From Nocardioides albus (GTDB taxonomy: Bacteria; Actinomycetota; Actinomycetes; Propionibacteriales; Nocardioidaceae): a stretch of 64,000 nucleotides of DNA. Under the pieces are notes generated by a model. The model was not told the origin of the DNA and made no database searches. It worked only from the letters and a program-made list of their open reading frames with translations. Where the stretch lies: assembly GCF_014648255.1 (NCBI RefSeq), contig NZ_BMQT01000005.1, positions 392,294 through 456,293 of the forward strand, written 5' to 3'. How positions within the stretch are numbered: position 1 is the first letter of the stretch; every line of letters starts with the position of its first letter. This document shows positions 17,434 to 24,803 of this stretch, one piece after another. Both the position numbers and the translations under genes were made by a program.

Positions 17434-19227
17434 GTGGTCTCGCTCCTCTATCTTCACGGCGTCGGCAACGGCGACCCGCGCGACGCCTGGCGGCGTGCGT
17501 TGGACAAGTCGCTTCAGGATGTCGGCTACCCAGGGCTCGACGGGGTCGAGGTGATCGCGCCGAAGTATCCCGACCTGCTCCGCACCGACATCAGCGACAA
17601 AGCCCTGAAGATACCGCCGGTCACGACGCCGAGACTGAGCGCCGAGGAGCAGCGGGGCGTACGCCGCCGGGTCGAGCGCGCGACCGCAGAGCTCGAGAAG
17701 ATCCTCGGTGAGCCTGTCCCGGCCTCGCCTGTCGGAGTGACCGACTCGTTGGCCCCGATCGTGCTGCGCGTGCTCCGGCAGGCGCACAACTATGTGACCA
17801 AGCCCGGGATCCGCGCGCGTACGCTGCGCACCGTCCTCGATGAGCTCCCCGAGGAGGGCGAGATCGTCATCGTCGGACACAGTCTCGGCTCGATCATCGC
17901 GATCGACCTTCTCCGCCGGCTTCCGCCCACGCTGACCGTCGTCGGGTTGGTCACCATCGGCAGTCCGGCCGCCCACCCGAACCTCCACGAGGACTCCGAC
18001 CGTCTGGAGATGAAGGCGCCGGTCGACCACGTCGGCTGGTGGGTCAACGTATGGAGCAACGGCGACGCGGTGACCGGCCTGCGTGGCATCTGGCGACATT
18101 TCCCCTGGGCGCTCGATCTCCAGGTCGGGCTCGGCCTCGACCACCGCACCACGACCTATCTCCGTTCCAAGCCGGTCGCCACCGCGATCGGGCGCGGCCT
18201 GTTCGGCTCCCTCACCAAGGAGGTCGCGCTCGTCGAGGGCACCCCCGACGTCGCCCTCAACTCGCTCGAGGTGCGGCTGGCGCTGTGGCTCGCCTACGCC
18301 CAGTTCTTGCGCGATCACCTCAAGGGCGCCACCCAGGAGCGCTTCGGCGCCGCTCTGCGCGTCGTCCAGCACGAGGTCCTGGAGCGGCTGATCGAGAACT
18401 ACCAGCACGACGGCGTACGCATCCCCCAACAGCTCCTCGACCTGCGCGTCTCTCCTGATGCGTCCGGCGACCTGGACCTACCCAGACCCAAACCGCTGAC
18501 CCAGCTCTCCAAGGAGGAGGCCGTCCTCGCCCTGGTGGCGCTGGCGACCGCCAACCCGGTGCGGCCCTACGAGATCGACGTCCCCGACGACGTACGCCGC
18601 CAGGCCTTCCACGACCTGACGGTCTGGATGGGGCTCGGGGGCGGGCTCGGCGAGAACCTGCACATCGCGATGCAGTCTGCCTCGAAGGCCGTCTACCCGG
18701 TCGACCAGTGGAAGCTGTGGGTCGGCATCGGGATCGGTGCCGCCGTCCTCGTCGCCGGGCCGATCGGGCTCGCCTTGGCCGCGCCCGCTGGGCTCGCCGG
18801 GGGAGCGGCGATCATCGGCGCGCTCTCCGCCTTCGGCCCCGGCGGGATGGTCGGCGGCCTCGTCACCGCCGGCGCGATCACCACCACCGGCGCCGGCACG
18901 ATCGCCGCGACCCTCGTCTCCAGCTCGTCCACCGCCGAGGACGTCGAGGTCACCGTCATCCAGCTCCTCACCGCGGCGATCCTGCGCTCCCGCGAAGGTC
19001 TCGAGCAGGACCTCGGCGTATGGCTTGCGATGTCCGAGATCCAGCGCCAGACCGGGCGCGAGGTCGCCCGCCTCGCGGCCTACAGCGACGAGAAGGCCCC
19101 CGGTGTCGAGGCCCTGCGACGCAAGGCCCGGGCGGCCGACCGGGCGATGGCGTACATGGTCAAGAACCGTCTCGTGGAGGGCCTCACCGAGGAGGAGCCG
19201 AAGGGCGACGAACCCTTCGAGGAGTAG
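17434..19227 (+). CDS. lipase-like alpha/beta hydrolase with C-terminal membrane hairpin
   Basis: A 597-residue protein. The N-terminal 240 residues form an alpha/beta hydrolase: LYLHGVGNGDP (oxyanion strand), nucleophile elbow VIVGHSLGSIIAIDLL with Ser150, and a candidate acid in WSNGDAVTG. A helical middle follows. Residues about 423-495 are a glycine/alanine-rich hydrophobic stretch (WVGIGIGAAVLVAGPIGLAL, GGAAIIGALSAFGPGG) that could form a membrane hairpin, and then comes a charged helical tail. No signal peptide is seen, so it would be a cytoplasmic or inner-leaflet esterase. The GTG 17434 start has GGGAG only a few bases upstream, so the exact start is uncertain. It follows the tandem array directly. 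Function unknown; the lipase + pore-like layout recalls effectors, but that is inference. Confidence 0.65.
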   Translation: MVSLLYLHGVGNGDPRDAWRRALDKSLQDVGYPGLDGVEVIAPKYPDLLRTDISDKALKIPPVTTPRLSAEEQRGVRRRVERATAELEKILGEPVPASPVGVTDSLAPIVLRVLRQAHNYVTKPGIRARTLRTVLDELPEEGEIVIVGHSLGSIIAIDLLRRLPPTLTVVGLVTIGSPAAHPNLHEDSDRLEMKAPVDHVGWWVNVWSNGDAVTGLRGIWRHFPWALDLQVGLGLDHRTTTYLRSKPVATAIGRGLFGSLTKEVALVEGTPDVALNSLEVRLALWLAYAQFLRDHLKGATQERFGAALRVVQHEVLERLIENYQHDGVRIPQQLLDLRVSPDASGDLDLPRPKPLTQLSKEEAVLALVALATANPVRPYEIDVPDDVRRQAFHDLTVWMGLGGGLGENLHIAMQSASKAVYPVDQWKLWVGIGIGAAVLVAGPIGLALAAPAGLAGGAAIIGALSAFGPGGMVGGLVTAGAITTTGAGTIAATLVSSSSTAEDVEVTVIQLLTAAILRSREGLEQDLGVWLAMSEIQRQTGREVARLAAYSDEKAPGVEALRRKARAADRAMAYMVKNRLVEGLTEEEPKGDEPFEE

Positions 19228-19304
19228 GACGCATCCCCGATTGTGAATCCTCAGCACCCATGGGCTATGTTTTTCCCGTTGCCGCAAACAGCGGAAACAA
19301 ACAA

Positions 19305-19378
19305 GGCCCTGTAGCGCAGTTGGTTAGCGCGCCGCCCTGTCACGGCGGAGGTCGCGAGTTCAAGTCTCGTCAGGGTCG
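19305..19378 (+). tRNA. tRNA-Asp (GTC)
   Basis: Acceptor GGCCCTG/CAGGGTC, D-arm GCGC/GCGC, anticodon stem CCGCC/GGCGG with loop CTGTCAC (anticodon GTC), T-stem GCGAG/CTCGT with loop TTCAAGT, discriminator G as expected for Asp. Confidence 0.95.
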
Positions 19379-19428
19379 CAAGAAATGAAGGCGACGTGTG
19401 ACCGCAAGGCGGTCCACGTCGTTTCTTG
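19379..19428 (+). terminator. hairpin terminator after tRNA-Asp
   Basis: CAAGAAA 19379-19385 pairs with TTTCTTG 19422-19428, and CGACGTG 19392-19398 with CACGTCG 19415-19421, enclosing GACCGC-AAG-GCGGTC. A long stem with a T-rich 3' side lies just behind the tRNA. Confidence 0.7.
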
Positions 19429-19881
19429 ATTTACATTGCGGCCTCCGGCCGCGGCGGGGGATATCCCCCGCACCCCCTTAGCCCCTTCAGGGGAGGGTTC
19501 GCTCTGGTGTGGTCGTGTGCGTTGTCGCGGCGGAGCTTGTCGAGATCGCCTTTCGCGCCCTGGTTGGTGTGGCTGGAGAGGCTTGTTTCTGCCGGTGTGA
19601 CTTGTGAGCCGGGTGATGTTCCCGGAGGGCGGGACACGCCGGGGCGGTGGCGAGCGCGGGGAGGGCCGTGCGTGGGAGGGTGGTCGTCCTGCTTCGGCAG
19701 GAGTCTCGGGCCAGACCCCCCGGTTCGGGCCGTTCGTCCCCGTGGGATATAAGCCGATTTGGCGGTAAGGTGCGGGCTGCTGTCCTCTCATGAGAGGATT
19801 CTGCCGCTTGTGTCGACGTCGCAGATCGGCAGGGCACGGGGGAACGACTAAGACGTTCGGTATTCAGGAGGCAACACCACC
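19429..19881. other. gene-free region with small palindromes
   Basis: No coding region is supported. Visible structure: an 18-bp perfect palindrome GCGGGGGATATCCCCCGC at 19454-19471 and a CCCC-TTCA-GGGG stem at 19482-19493. The last 100 bp should contain the promoter of the gene at 19882, which has the ribosome binding site CAGGAGGCAAC. Confidence 0.5.
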
Positions 19882-20604
19882 ATGTCGTCGTACTACCCGC
19901 ATCGGCCGCCCCATGCGGCGAGTGCGGACGAGCTTGCGTCGCGGATGCAGACGAACGGTGCCTACCGCACCCCGTCCGCTCCTGCGCAGCAGCAGCCCCC
20001 CGCCCTTGGTTGGGACCAGCGTCCGCAGCAGTCCCAGGCCCAGCCGCAGTACCAGGAGCCGGCGATCCAGCAGCCGGCGGTGATGGCGCAGACGACCGGT
20101 ACGCAGTGGCCGCAGTTCGTCAACAACAACCGCCTCATCGGTGCCCTCGTCGCCGGTTTCGGTGCGACCCAGCTCGCCACGATGTTCGGCTACTGGGTCT
20201 TCGGCCTCGGCCTCATGGACGGCTCGCTGGACTTCGCCTTCTTCAACGGCGTCATCCTGACCCCGAACGCCACCGCCAACGAGGCAGGGTTCGCCTCGAT
20301 GCAGTGGTGGTCCGGCATGGGCTTCCACTACTTGAACGGCATGGTCTTCTCGCTCGCCTATGCGCTGATCATCTTCCCCTGGCTGGGCAAGACCCACACC
20401 ACTGCGAGCAACCTGGCGCGTTCGATGGGCATGGGTATGTTCCTCGCCACCGCATCCTGCGGCTGGTGGATTCCCGCGCTGCATCAGGACATGGACCCTG
20501 GCTTCTTCTCCATCAACTTCGGATGGGGCGCCGTTGTGAGCGTCTACCTGTGGCACGTGGTCTGGGCGCTTGCCCTCGGTCTGTTCTTCAACCCGCAGGA
20601 CTGA
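19882..20604 (+). CDS. hypothetical membrane protein with Q/P-rich N-terminus
   Basis: A 240-residue protein I do not recognise. Residues 1-80 are soluble and rich in Gln/Pro (APAQQQPPALGW, QQSQAQPQYQEPAIQQP). The C-terminal two thirds carries four hydrophobic segments (LIGALVAGFGATQLATMFGY, the HYLNGMVFSLAYALIIFPWL region, MGMGMFLATASCGWWIPALH, and WGAVVSVYLWHVVWALALGL), with a glycine- and methionine-rich character. A strong AGGAGG lies 12 nt before the ATG, and a large palindromic terminator follows, so it is a well-expressed single-gene unit. Confidence 0.75.
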   Translation: MSSYYPHRPPHAASADELASRMQTNGAYRTPSAPAQQQPPALGWDQRPQQSQAQPQYQEPAIQQPAVMAQTTGTQWPQFVNNNRLIGALVAGFGATQLATMFGYWVFGLGLMDGSLDFAFFNGVILTPNATANEAGFASMQWWSGMGFHYLNGMVFSLAYALIIFPWLGKTHTTASNLARSMGMGMFLATASCGWWIPALHQDMDPGFFSINFGWGAVVSVYLWHVVWALALGLFFNPQD

Positions 20605-20619
20605 CCCACAGCACACACA

Positions 20620-20651
20620 CGAGAGCCCCAGCCGATCGGCTGGGGCTCTCG
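20620..20651. terminator. bidirectional terminator, 32-bp perfect palindrome
   Basis: CGAGAGCCCCAGCCGA at 20620-20635 is followed by its exact reverse complement to 20651. It separates the convergent genes ending at 20604 and 20669. Confidence 0.85.
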
Positions 20652-20668
20652 TCGTATGTAGCAGCAGG

Positions 20669-21784
20669 CTAGTGCTCAGGCCAGGCGTCGAAGACCTGGC
20701 CGCCGTTGGTGGTCAGGTGGTTGTGGAGCTGCTCGCCGGCAGCGGCGTCCCGCAACGTCCGAAGTACGAGGCGACGCTGGTCGGTCGGGCTGGCCGACGG
20801 CGGCCCCGGGGTCAGCGCCATGGTCTCGGTGACCCGCTCGACCAGCAGGCGCAGGTGGCTGCGCTCGCCGCCGGCGTAGATGACGTGGGTCTGCTCGAGC
20901 GGGGCGGCCCACAAGATGTTGCCCTCGACGACGATCAGGCGTGACTCGGTGGCCATCACCTTCATCTCGACGTCGGTCATGTTCTGGAGCATGTCGGCCC
21001 CAGCGTGGATCGACTCGCCCTCGTGCAGGAAGGCCGGCAGCGCGTGGGCGAGGTTGGCCTCGACCATCGCGGCCTCCTCGCGGGCGCGCTGCTGCGCTCC
21101 CGGCTGACCGGCGTAAGGTCCGCCGACGGCGCGTTGGGTGCCTGTGCTCGGACCGTAGTAGGACCCGGTGTTCGTTCCGTACGCACCCTGGTTGGGGTAG
21201 TAGGAGCCGGTGTTCGGGTAGGACCCCTGGGCCGGATAGGACCCAGGAGCCGGAGCGACGCCATAGCTGCTGGGCGCAGGCTGACCCTGCGCGAGCCCGG
21301 AGCCGTACTCGCCACCCCAGCTGGCGTCGACGTTCACCTGGGCGCCGGCGGCTCGGGCGGCATAGTCGAGGGTCGGGAAGAAGTCGTGGAAGGCGTCCTT
21401 GTCCCGGATCTTCATCGTCGTGGAGTAGGACGACCCGGGCACCAGTGCCTCGATGATGAAGTCACCCAGGCTGGGCGGCGGAGGGACACCGATGAAGGTG
21501 ACCACGGCGAGGTTGACCGAGAAGACGCGCTCGTGGAACTCGAACATCACCCGCCGGTCCGTCAGGAAGGCGTGGCCGGAGGCATTTCCCTCGTGGGGAA
21601 ACTTCACCGCGACCCGGGCCCACTGGACCTCTCCCGGCTGGAGCAGGGACTTCACCAGAAGCCAGTCCCGGCTCTCCGAGGCGATGGCTCGGCTGTGGGG
21701 ATCATGCGCCATCCGTCGGTGGAAATCCTCCACGGGTCGGTGGCCCACGGTGATGGACGCCGAGGCCTTTCTCATTGAGCGCAT
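20669..21784 (-). CDS. hypothetical protein, PH-like ends with G/S/Y/P-rich centre
   Basis: A 371-residue protein. The first 150 residues look like a PH-type beta domain (VQWARVAVKFPHEGNASGHA, FLTDRRVMFEFHERVFSVNL). The centre (about 165-235) is a low-complexity stretch with repeats of the type GSYPAQGSYPNTGSYYPNQG and TGSYYGPSTGT. The C-terminal 130 residues form a second PH-like unit (EGESIHAGADMLQNMTDVEM, ATESRLIVVEGNILWAAPLE). The ATG at 21784 is used; Met4 is an alternative. Possibly a soluble membrane-surface adaptor; no function can be assigned. It is divergent from whiB7. Confidence 0.65.
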   Translation of the reverse strand: MRSMRKASASITVGHRPVEDFHRRMAHDPHSRAIASESRDWLLVKSLLQPGEVQWARVAVKFPHEGNASGHAFLTDRRVMFEFHERVFSVNLAVVTFIGVPPPPSLGDFIIEALVPGSSYSTTMKIRDKDAFHDFFPTLDYAARAAGAQVNVDASWGGEYGSGLAQGQPAPSSYGVAPAPGSYPAQGSYPNTGSYYPNQGAYGTNTGSYYGPSTGTQRAVGGPYAGQPGAQQRAREEAAMVEANLAHALPAFLHEGESIHAGADMLQNMTDVEMKVMATESRLIVVEGNILWAAPLEQTHVIYAGGERSHLRLLVERVTETMALTPGPPSASPTDQRRLVLRTLRDAAAGEQLHNHLTTNGGQVFDAWPEH

Positions 21785-21844
21785 GGTCGCAAACCCTAGC
21801 CCTTCCTCCCTCTAGTGTGGACAGTTTGTACCAGCAGGGTCGCG

Positions 21845-21994
21845 ATGTTGTGGAATCCCCTGATGTAGATGACAGCTCAACTCTGCGCCACCGCTCCAAG
21901 CACCTGCCTATTGACAGAAAACTGACAGGCCATCCGGCCACCCTCTTTGGTGGGTATCCCTGACGACGGGGATCAGCGAGGGGATGGGACTGAG
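21845..21994 (+). promoter_or_regulatory. whiB7 leader with short uORF and hairpins
   Basis: Upstream of whiB7 lies a possible seven-codon reading frame ATG TTG TGG AAT CCC CTG ATG TAG (21845-21868). Then come a TTGACA box near 21911 and two small hairpins, GGCC-AT-CCGGCC and CCACC-CTCTTT-GGTGG (about 21933-21955), the second followed by a T-containing segment. whiB7 genes elsewhere are controlled by uORF-dependent attenuation; this layout is compatible, but the uORF is not proven. Confidence 0.45.
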
Positions 21995-22342
21995 ATGACT
22001 GGTTCGTCTGTGGCGGTGGCAGGGGAGGCCACCGGCGTGCACTGGAGCGAGCTGCCGTGCGCGATCGAGGACGGAGACCTGTGGTTCGCCGCGACCAGCG
22101 CCGACGCGGACCGGGCGAAAGAGCTGTGTCGTACGTGTCCGCTGCAGCGTTCCTGCCTGCAGGGTGCGATCGCCCGGCAGGAGCCGCACGGGGTGTGGGG
22201 TGGCGAGGTCTTCTACGAGGGAATCGTCGTCGCCCGCAAGCGAACCCGTGGCCGTCCGCGCAACGGGGAGCTCCACCAGCGGGACCTGGAGCGCCAGGCT
22301 CGCGCAAACCTGCGGAGAAATACTCCGGAAGCGGTTGCGTAG
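21995..22342 (+). CDS. whiB7: WhiB7 redox-sensing antibiotic-response regulator
   Basis: WhiB-family 4Fe-4S protein of 115 residues. Cluster ligands are Cys22, Cys45, Cys48 and Cys54 (LPCAIEDGDLWF; LCRTCPLQRSC), the beta-turn is GVWGG (66-70), and the tail carries an AT-hook RKRTRGRPRN (81-90), the hallmark of WhiB7. In mycobacteria and Streptomyces WhiB7 binds primary sigma factor region 4 and turns on intrinsic drug-resistance genes at AT-rich -35 upstream elements, including its own. Start: ATG 21995 is preceded by GAGGGGATGGGA; the frame runs open 16 codons further without conservation. A zincin-like gene follows 30 nt downstream. Confidence 0.93.
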   Translation: MTGSSVAVAGEATGVHWSELPCAIEDGDLWFAATSADADRAKELCRTCPLQRSCLQGAIARQEPHGVWGGEVFYEGIVVARKRTRGRPRNGELHQRDLERQARANLRRNTPEAVA

Positions 22343-22372
22343 ACGTATCTGTCACCCGGCAGAATAGGTGTT

Positions 22373-22729
22373 GTGGGGATTGAGATAAGCCCAGAGCGCT
22401 TCGACGCACTCGTGGACCAGGCGCTCGACGCCATCCCGGACGAGCTGGCCGCCCAGGTGCACAACCTCGTCGTGCTCGTCGAGGAGTGGCCGCCCGAAGG
22501 CGAGCCCCAGCAGACGCTCGGGCTCTACGACGGGGTGGCGCTGACCGACCGCAACGACCTCTACGGCGGCACTCTCCCGGACCGGATCTTCATCTTCCGC
22601 CAGCCCCTGCAGCAGATGTGCGTCGACGAGGCCGACCTGGCGGCCGAGATCCGCATCACCGTCATCCATGAGATCGCCCACCACTTCGGCATCGACGACG
22701 ACAAGCTTCACGAGCTCGGCTGGGCCTAG
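22373..22729 (+). CDS. small zincin-like metallopeptidase (DUF1025 type)
   Basis: A 118-residue protein of the minimal metallopeptidase family. The zinc motif HEIAHHFGIDD (HExxH plus a downstream acidic residue) is near the C-terminus, after a conserved ITVIHEIAHH helix and an upstream IFIFRQPLQ strand. The GTG start at 22373 follows whiB7 by 30 nt. No signal peptide, so it is cytoplasmic. The family is common in actinobacteria and its substrate is unknown. It converges on the crcB pair. Confidence 0.85.
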   Translation: MGIEISPERFDALVDQALDAIPDELAAQVHNLVVLVEEWPPEGEPQQTLGLYDGVALTDRNDLYGGTLPDRIFIFRQPLQQMCVDEADLAAEIRITVIHEIAHHFGIDDDKLHELGWA

Positions 22730-22745
22730 GCGGGCCTACGCCGGC

Positions 22746-23114
22746 CTAGAGCCCCGACCCGGCCGCCCAGCCGAGACTGACCGCGATCGTCCCGATCGCG
22801 AGCGACCCGACGACGTTCAGGACGGCCGACCGCCACCGGCCGTTCTCGGCCAGACGGACGGTCTCGTAGGAGAAGGTCGAGAACGTGGTCAGCGCTCCGC
22901 AGAAACCGGTGCCGGCCAACGTGAGCACCCACCCAGGAAGTACGCCGCCCGCGGCTGCCCCGGCCAGCAGCCCGAGCACGAGCGAGCCGACAGCGTTGAC
23001 CACCATGGTCCCCCAGGGATAGTCGCTTCCGGTCCACTCCCGGACGTAGAGATCGGTCAGGTAGCGCGCGGGTGCGCCGACCGCGCCGCCGAGCAGGACC
23101 AGGAGCGCGGTCAT
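22746..23114 (-). CDS. crcB: fluoride channel subunit CrcB/Fluc (second copy)
   Basis: A 122-residue, four-helix membrane protein. Family blocks: GGAVGAPARYLTD in helix 1, YPWGTMVVNAVGSLVLGLLA with the pore asparagine, and GTGFCGALTTFSTFSYETV with the helix-break TTFSTF phenylalanine track. The ATG at 23114 overlaps the stop of the other crcB gene (ATGA). Paired non-identical crcB genes in Gram-positives encode heterodimeric fluoride exporters, which relieve fluoride toxicity. The reading frame is open upstream of this start only as a shadow of the first copy. Confidence 0.93.
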   Translation of the reverse strand: MTALLVLLGGAVGAPARYLTDLYVREWTGSDYPWGTMVVNAVGSLVLGLLAGAAAGGVLPGWVLTLAGTGFCGALTTFSTFSYETVRLAENGRWRSAVLNVVGSLAIGTIAVSLGWAAGSGL

Positions 23115-23527
23115 GGATCCGTACCGCGGAGCACGACGACCCGACCGGTCGCCAGCCCGAGCCAGGCGGCGCCGACCCCGGCGAGCACCGAGACGATCAG
23201 ATAGAGCATGGCGAGCGCGGGTGCGTGCCCGCTGAGGGCGTATGTCTCCAGCGCGTAGGTCGAGAAGGTGGTGTAGCCGCCGAGCACGCCCACCCCGAGG
23301 AACGGGCGCAGGTAGCGGCCCCAGAACGGGATCCCCGACCACGGGCCCAGGATGAACGCCATCAGCAGGCCGAGCAGCAGGCATCCAGAGGCATTGACGA
23401 GGAACGTCGCCCACGGCCAGGTGTGGCTGTCGTGGGGGAGCGCCACGGCAAGCCCCCAGCGAGCCAGGGAGCCGAGCGCCCCTCCGGCGGCGATGGGGGC
23501 GATCAGGTCGCGATGCTCACGCAGCAC
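23111..23527 (-). CDS. crcB: fluoride channel subunit CrcB/Fluc (first copy)
   Basis: A 138-residue four-helix membrane protein: AAGGALGSLARWGLA, WPWATFLVNASGCLLLGLLM with the conserved Asn, and GVLGGYTTFSTYALETYAL. It partners the overlapping downstream copy. The GTG start at 23527 lies only 18 nt from the end of the ATPase gene upstream on the same strand, so all three may be co-transcribed. No fluoride riboswitch (crcB motif) can be fitted in this 18-nt gap. Confidence 0.93.
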   Translation of the reverse strand: MLREHRDLIAPIAAGGALGSLARWGLAVALPHDSHTWPWATFLVNASGCLLLGLLMAFILGPWSGIPFWGRYLRPFLGVGVLGGYTTFSTYALETYALSGHAPALAMLYLIVSVLAGVGAAWLGLATGRVVVLRGTDP

Positions 23528-23545
23528 GCCGACAGCGTACGGTCA

Positions 23546-24484
23546 TCAGCACAGGCGGCCGGTCATATGGGTCCCGCTCCACCGGGTGGGGCGGCCGCCG
23601 GCGGCCTGGGTGAGGTATTCGCCGAGGAACCAGCGCTGAAAGGCGACCTGCTCGGGGGAGCGGGCCAGGACGAGCAGCCGTTCCTGACGGCAGAACTCAT
23701 CGATGAGGTCGAGCATGTCGAGGAAGCGGCGCATCGTCTCGGCGGCGGATCGCGGCATGCGTACGTGCAGGTCAGCCGTCTCGCGATGGCGTCCGGAGCC
23801 GATCACCCCCGAGAGCTGACCGTGGCCGAGGCCGTCGAGGAGCTGGCGTTCCAGCGAACCGAAGAGGGCCGAGAGGCTGGCGGCGAGCGGGTAGTCGTTG
23901 GCGTGGGCCAGGGAGAGGAGGCGTACCTCTCGCCTCAGCTCACGGAAGTGATGCTGGAAACCCTTGTAGAGGGCAAGGGGTACGCCGAGGATGCTGACCT
24001 CGACGGTCTCGGAGCCCAGACGTTCTGGCTTCGGAGGCGCGCCGGCCGGGCCGGTGATCACGCCCTCGACCCCGTCGCCCTCATCGATCTCCGCGGCGGG
24101 CGTGAACCAGACGGTCTTGCCGGACGCGTCGATGTCGGCGCCCCAGGCATCGGAGACGCTGGCCACGATCGAGAGGCCGCGGCCGACGGTCAGCAGGACC
24201 TCGTCCTCGTCGTCGAGGGCGAGCGGGACGGGCAGCAGCGGGGGCTCGGTCGAGGCATCGCGGATCTCGACGCGGGGATGGTCGACGGTGCCGCGCATCC
24301 GGATCGTGACCGGGGCGGCGCCATGGAACAGGGCGTTCGAGACCAGCTCGGAGACCCCGAACTCGGCACACTCGGCGAGATCGGCGCGGTCGATCTCCTC
24401 ACAGGCAGCGCGAACCCACGAGCGTGCGTCCTGGACGGCGCGGGAACCGGTGCGGAGCAGGAGAGCTGGCCGGCTCAACGGCAT
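23546..24484 (-). CDS. HATPase-domain (anti-sigma-factor-like) protein
   Basis: A 312-residue soluble protein. The N-terminal 130 residues form a GHKL ATPase of the RsbW/SpoIIAB type (AECAEFGVSELVSNALFHGA N-box; RGLSIVASVSDAWGADIDAS), without a histidine-kinase phosphoacceptor. The C-terminal 170 residues are helical (YKGFQHHFRELRREVRLLSL; MRRFLDMLDLIDEFCRQERL) and unassigned. Such proteins in actinobacteria act as serine kinase/anti-sigma or signalling switches. ATG 24484 is chosen because GAGGAGGAG lies immediately upstream; the 45 codons open before it show no coding character. Confidence 0.8.
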   Translation of the reverse strand: MPLSRPALLLRTGSRAVQDARSWVRAACEEIDRADLAECAEFGVSELVSNALFHGAAPVTIRMRGTVDHPRVEIRDASTEPPLLPVPLALDDEDEVLLTVGRGLSIVASVSDAWGADIDASGKTVWFTPAAEIDEGDGVEGVITGPAGAPPKPERLGSETVEVSILGVPLALYKGFQHHFRELRREVRLLSLAHANDYPLAASLSALFGSLERQLLDGLGHGQLSGVIGSGRHRETADLHVRMPRSAAETMRRFLDMLDLIDEFCRQERLLVLARSPEQVAFQRWFLGEYLTQAAGGRPTRWSGTHMTGRLC

Positions 24485-24755
24485 GGTCTCCTCCTCCGAT
24501 CTCGTGGTCGGCGTCCACACGTTCGTGTTGTGTGTTGTTCGTGGCAAGGATTTTCCGCACTTGAAGGTGTCTGATGCGGGCCATCGACCACTAGGGCACA
24601 AGGTCCCGGTCACCCTCACAGATTAAAGTCGGCGGGTTTCGACTCGATAACAGACACGCGGCAGAAACGCATGCTCAGCGTCGGTCTGGCAACTGTGACG
24701 AAGTAGTCGTACCCGGGAATGAACAGATCCGCCGGAATGGTTCAGAATATGAGGT

Positions 24756-24781
24756 GGAACGTTCAAACGGTCTCTTGTGTT
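24756..24781 (+). promoter_or_regulatory. ECF-sigma-type promoter of ndh
   Basis: GGAAC (24756-24760), an 18-nt spacer, then GTT (24779-24781): the arrangement recognised by SigR/SigE-type ECF sigma factors. It lies 22 nt before the ndh start. The rest of the 319-bp divergent gap (24485-24803) shows no gene. Confidence 0.45.
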
Positions 24782-24803
24782 GAGGTAGCGGAGGGTATTA
24801 GCA

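Noticed and set aside
23528..23545. Fluoride riboswitch before crcB
   Set aside because: Only 18 nt separate crcB from the upstream gene, too short for the motif.
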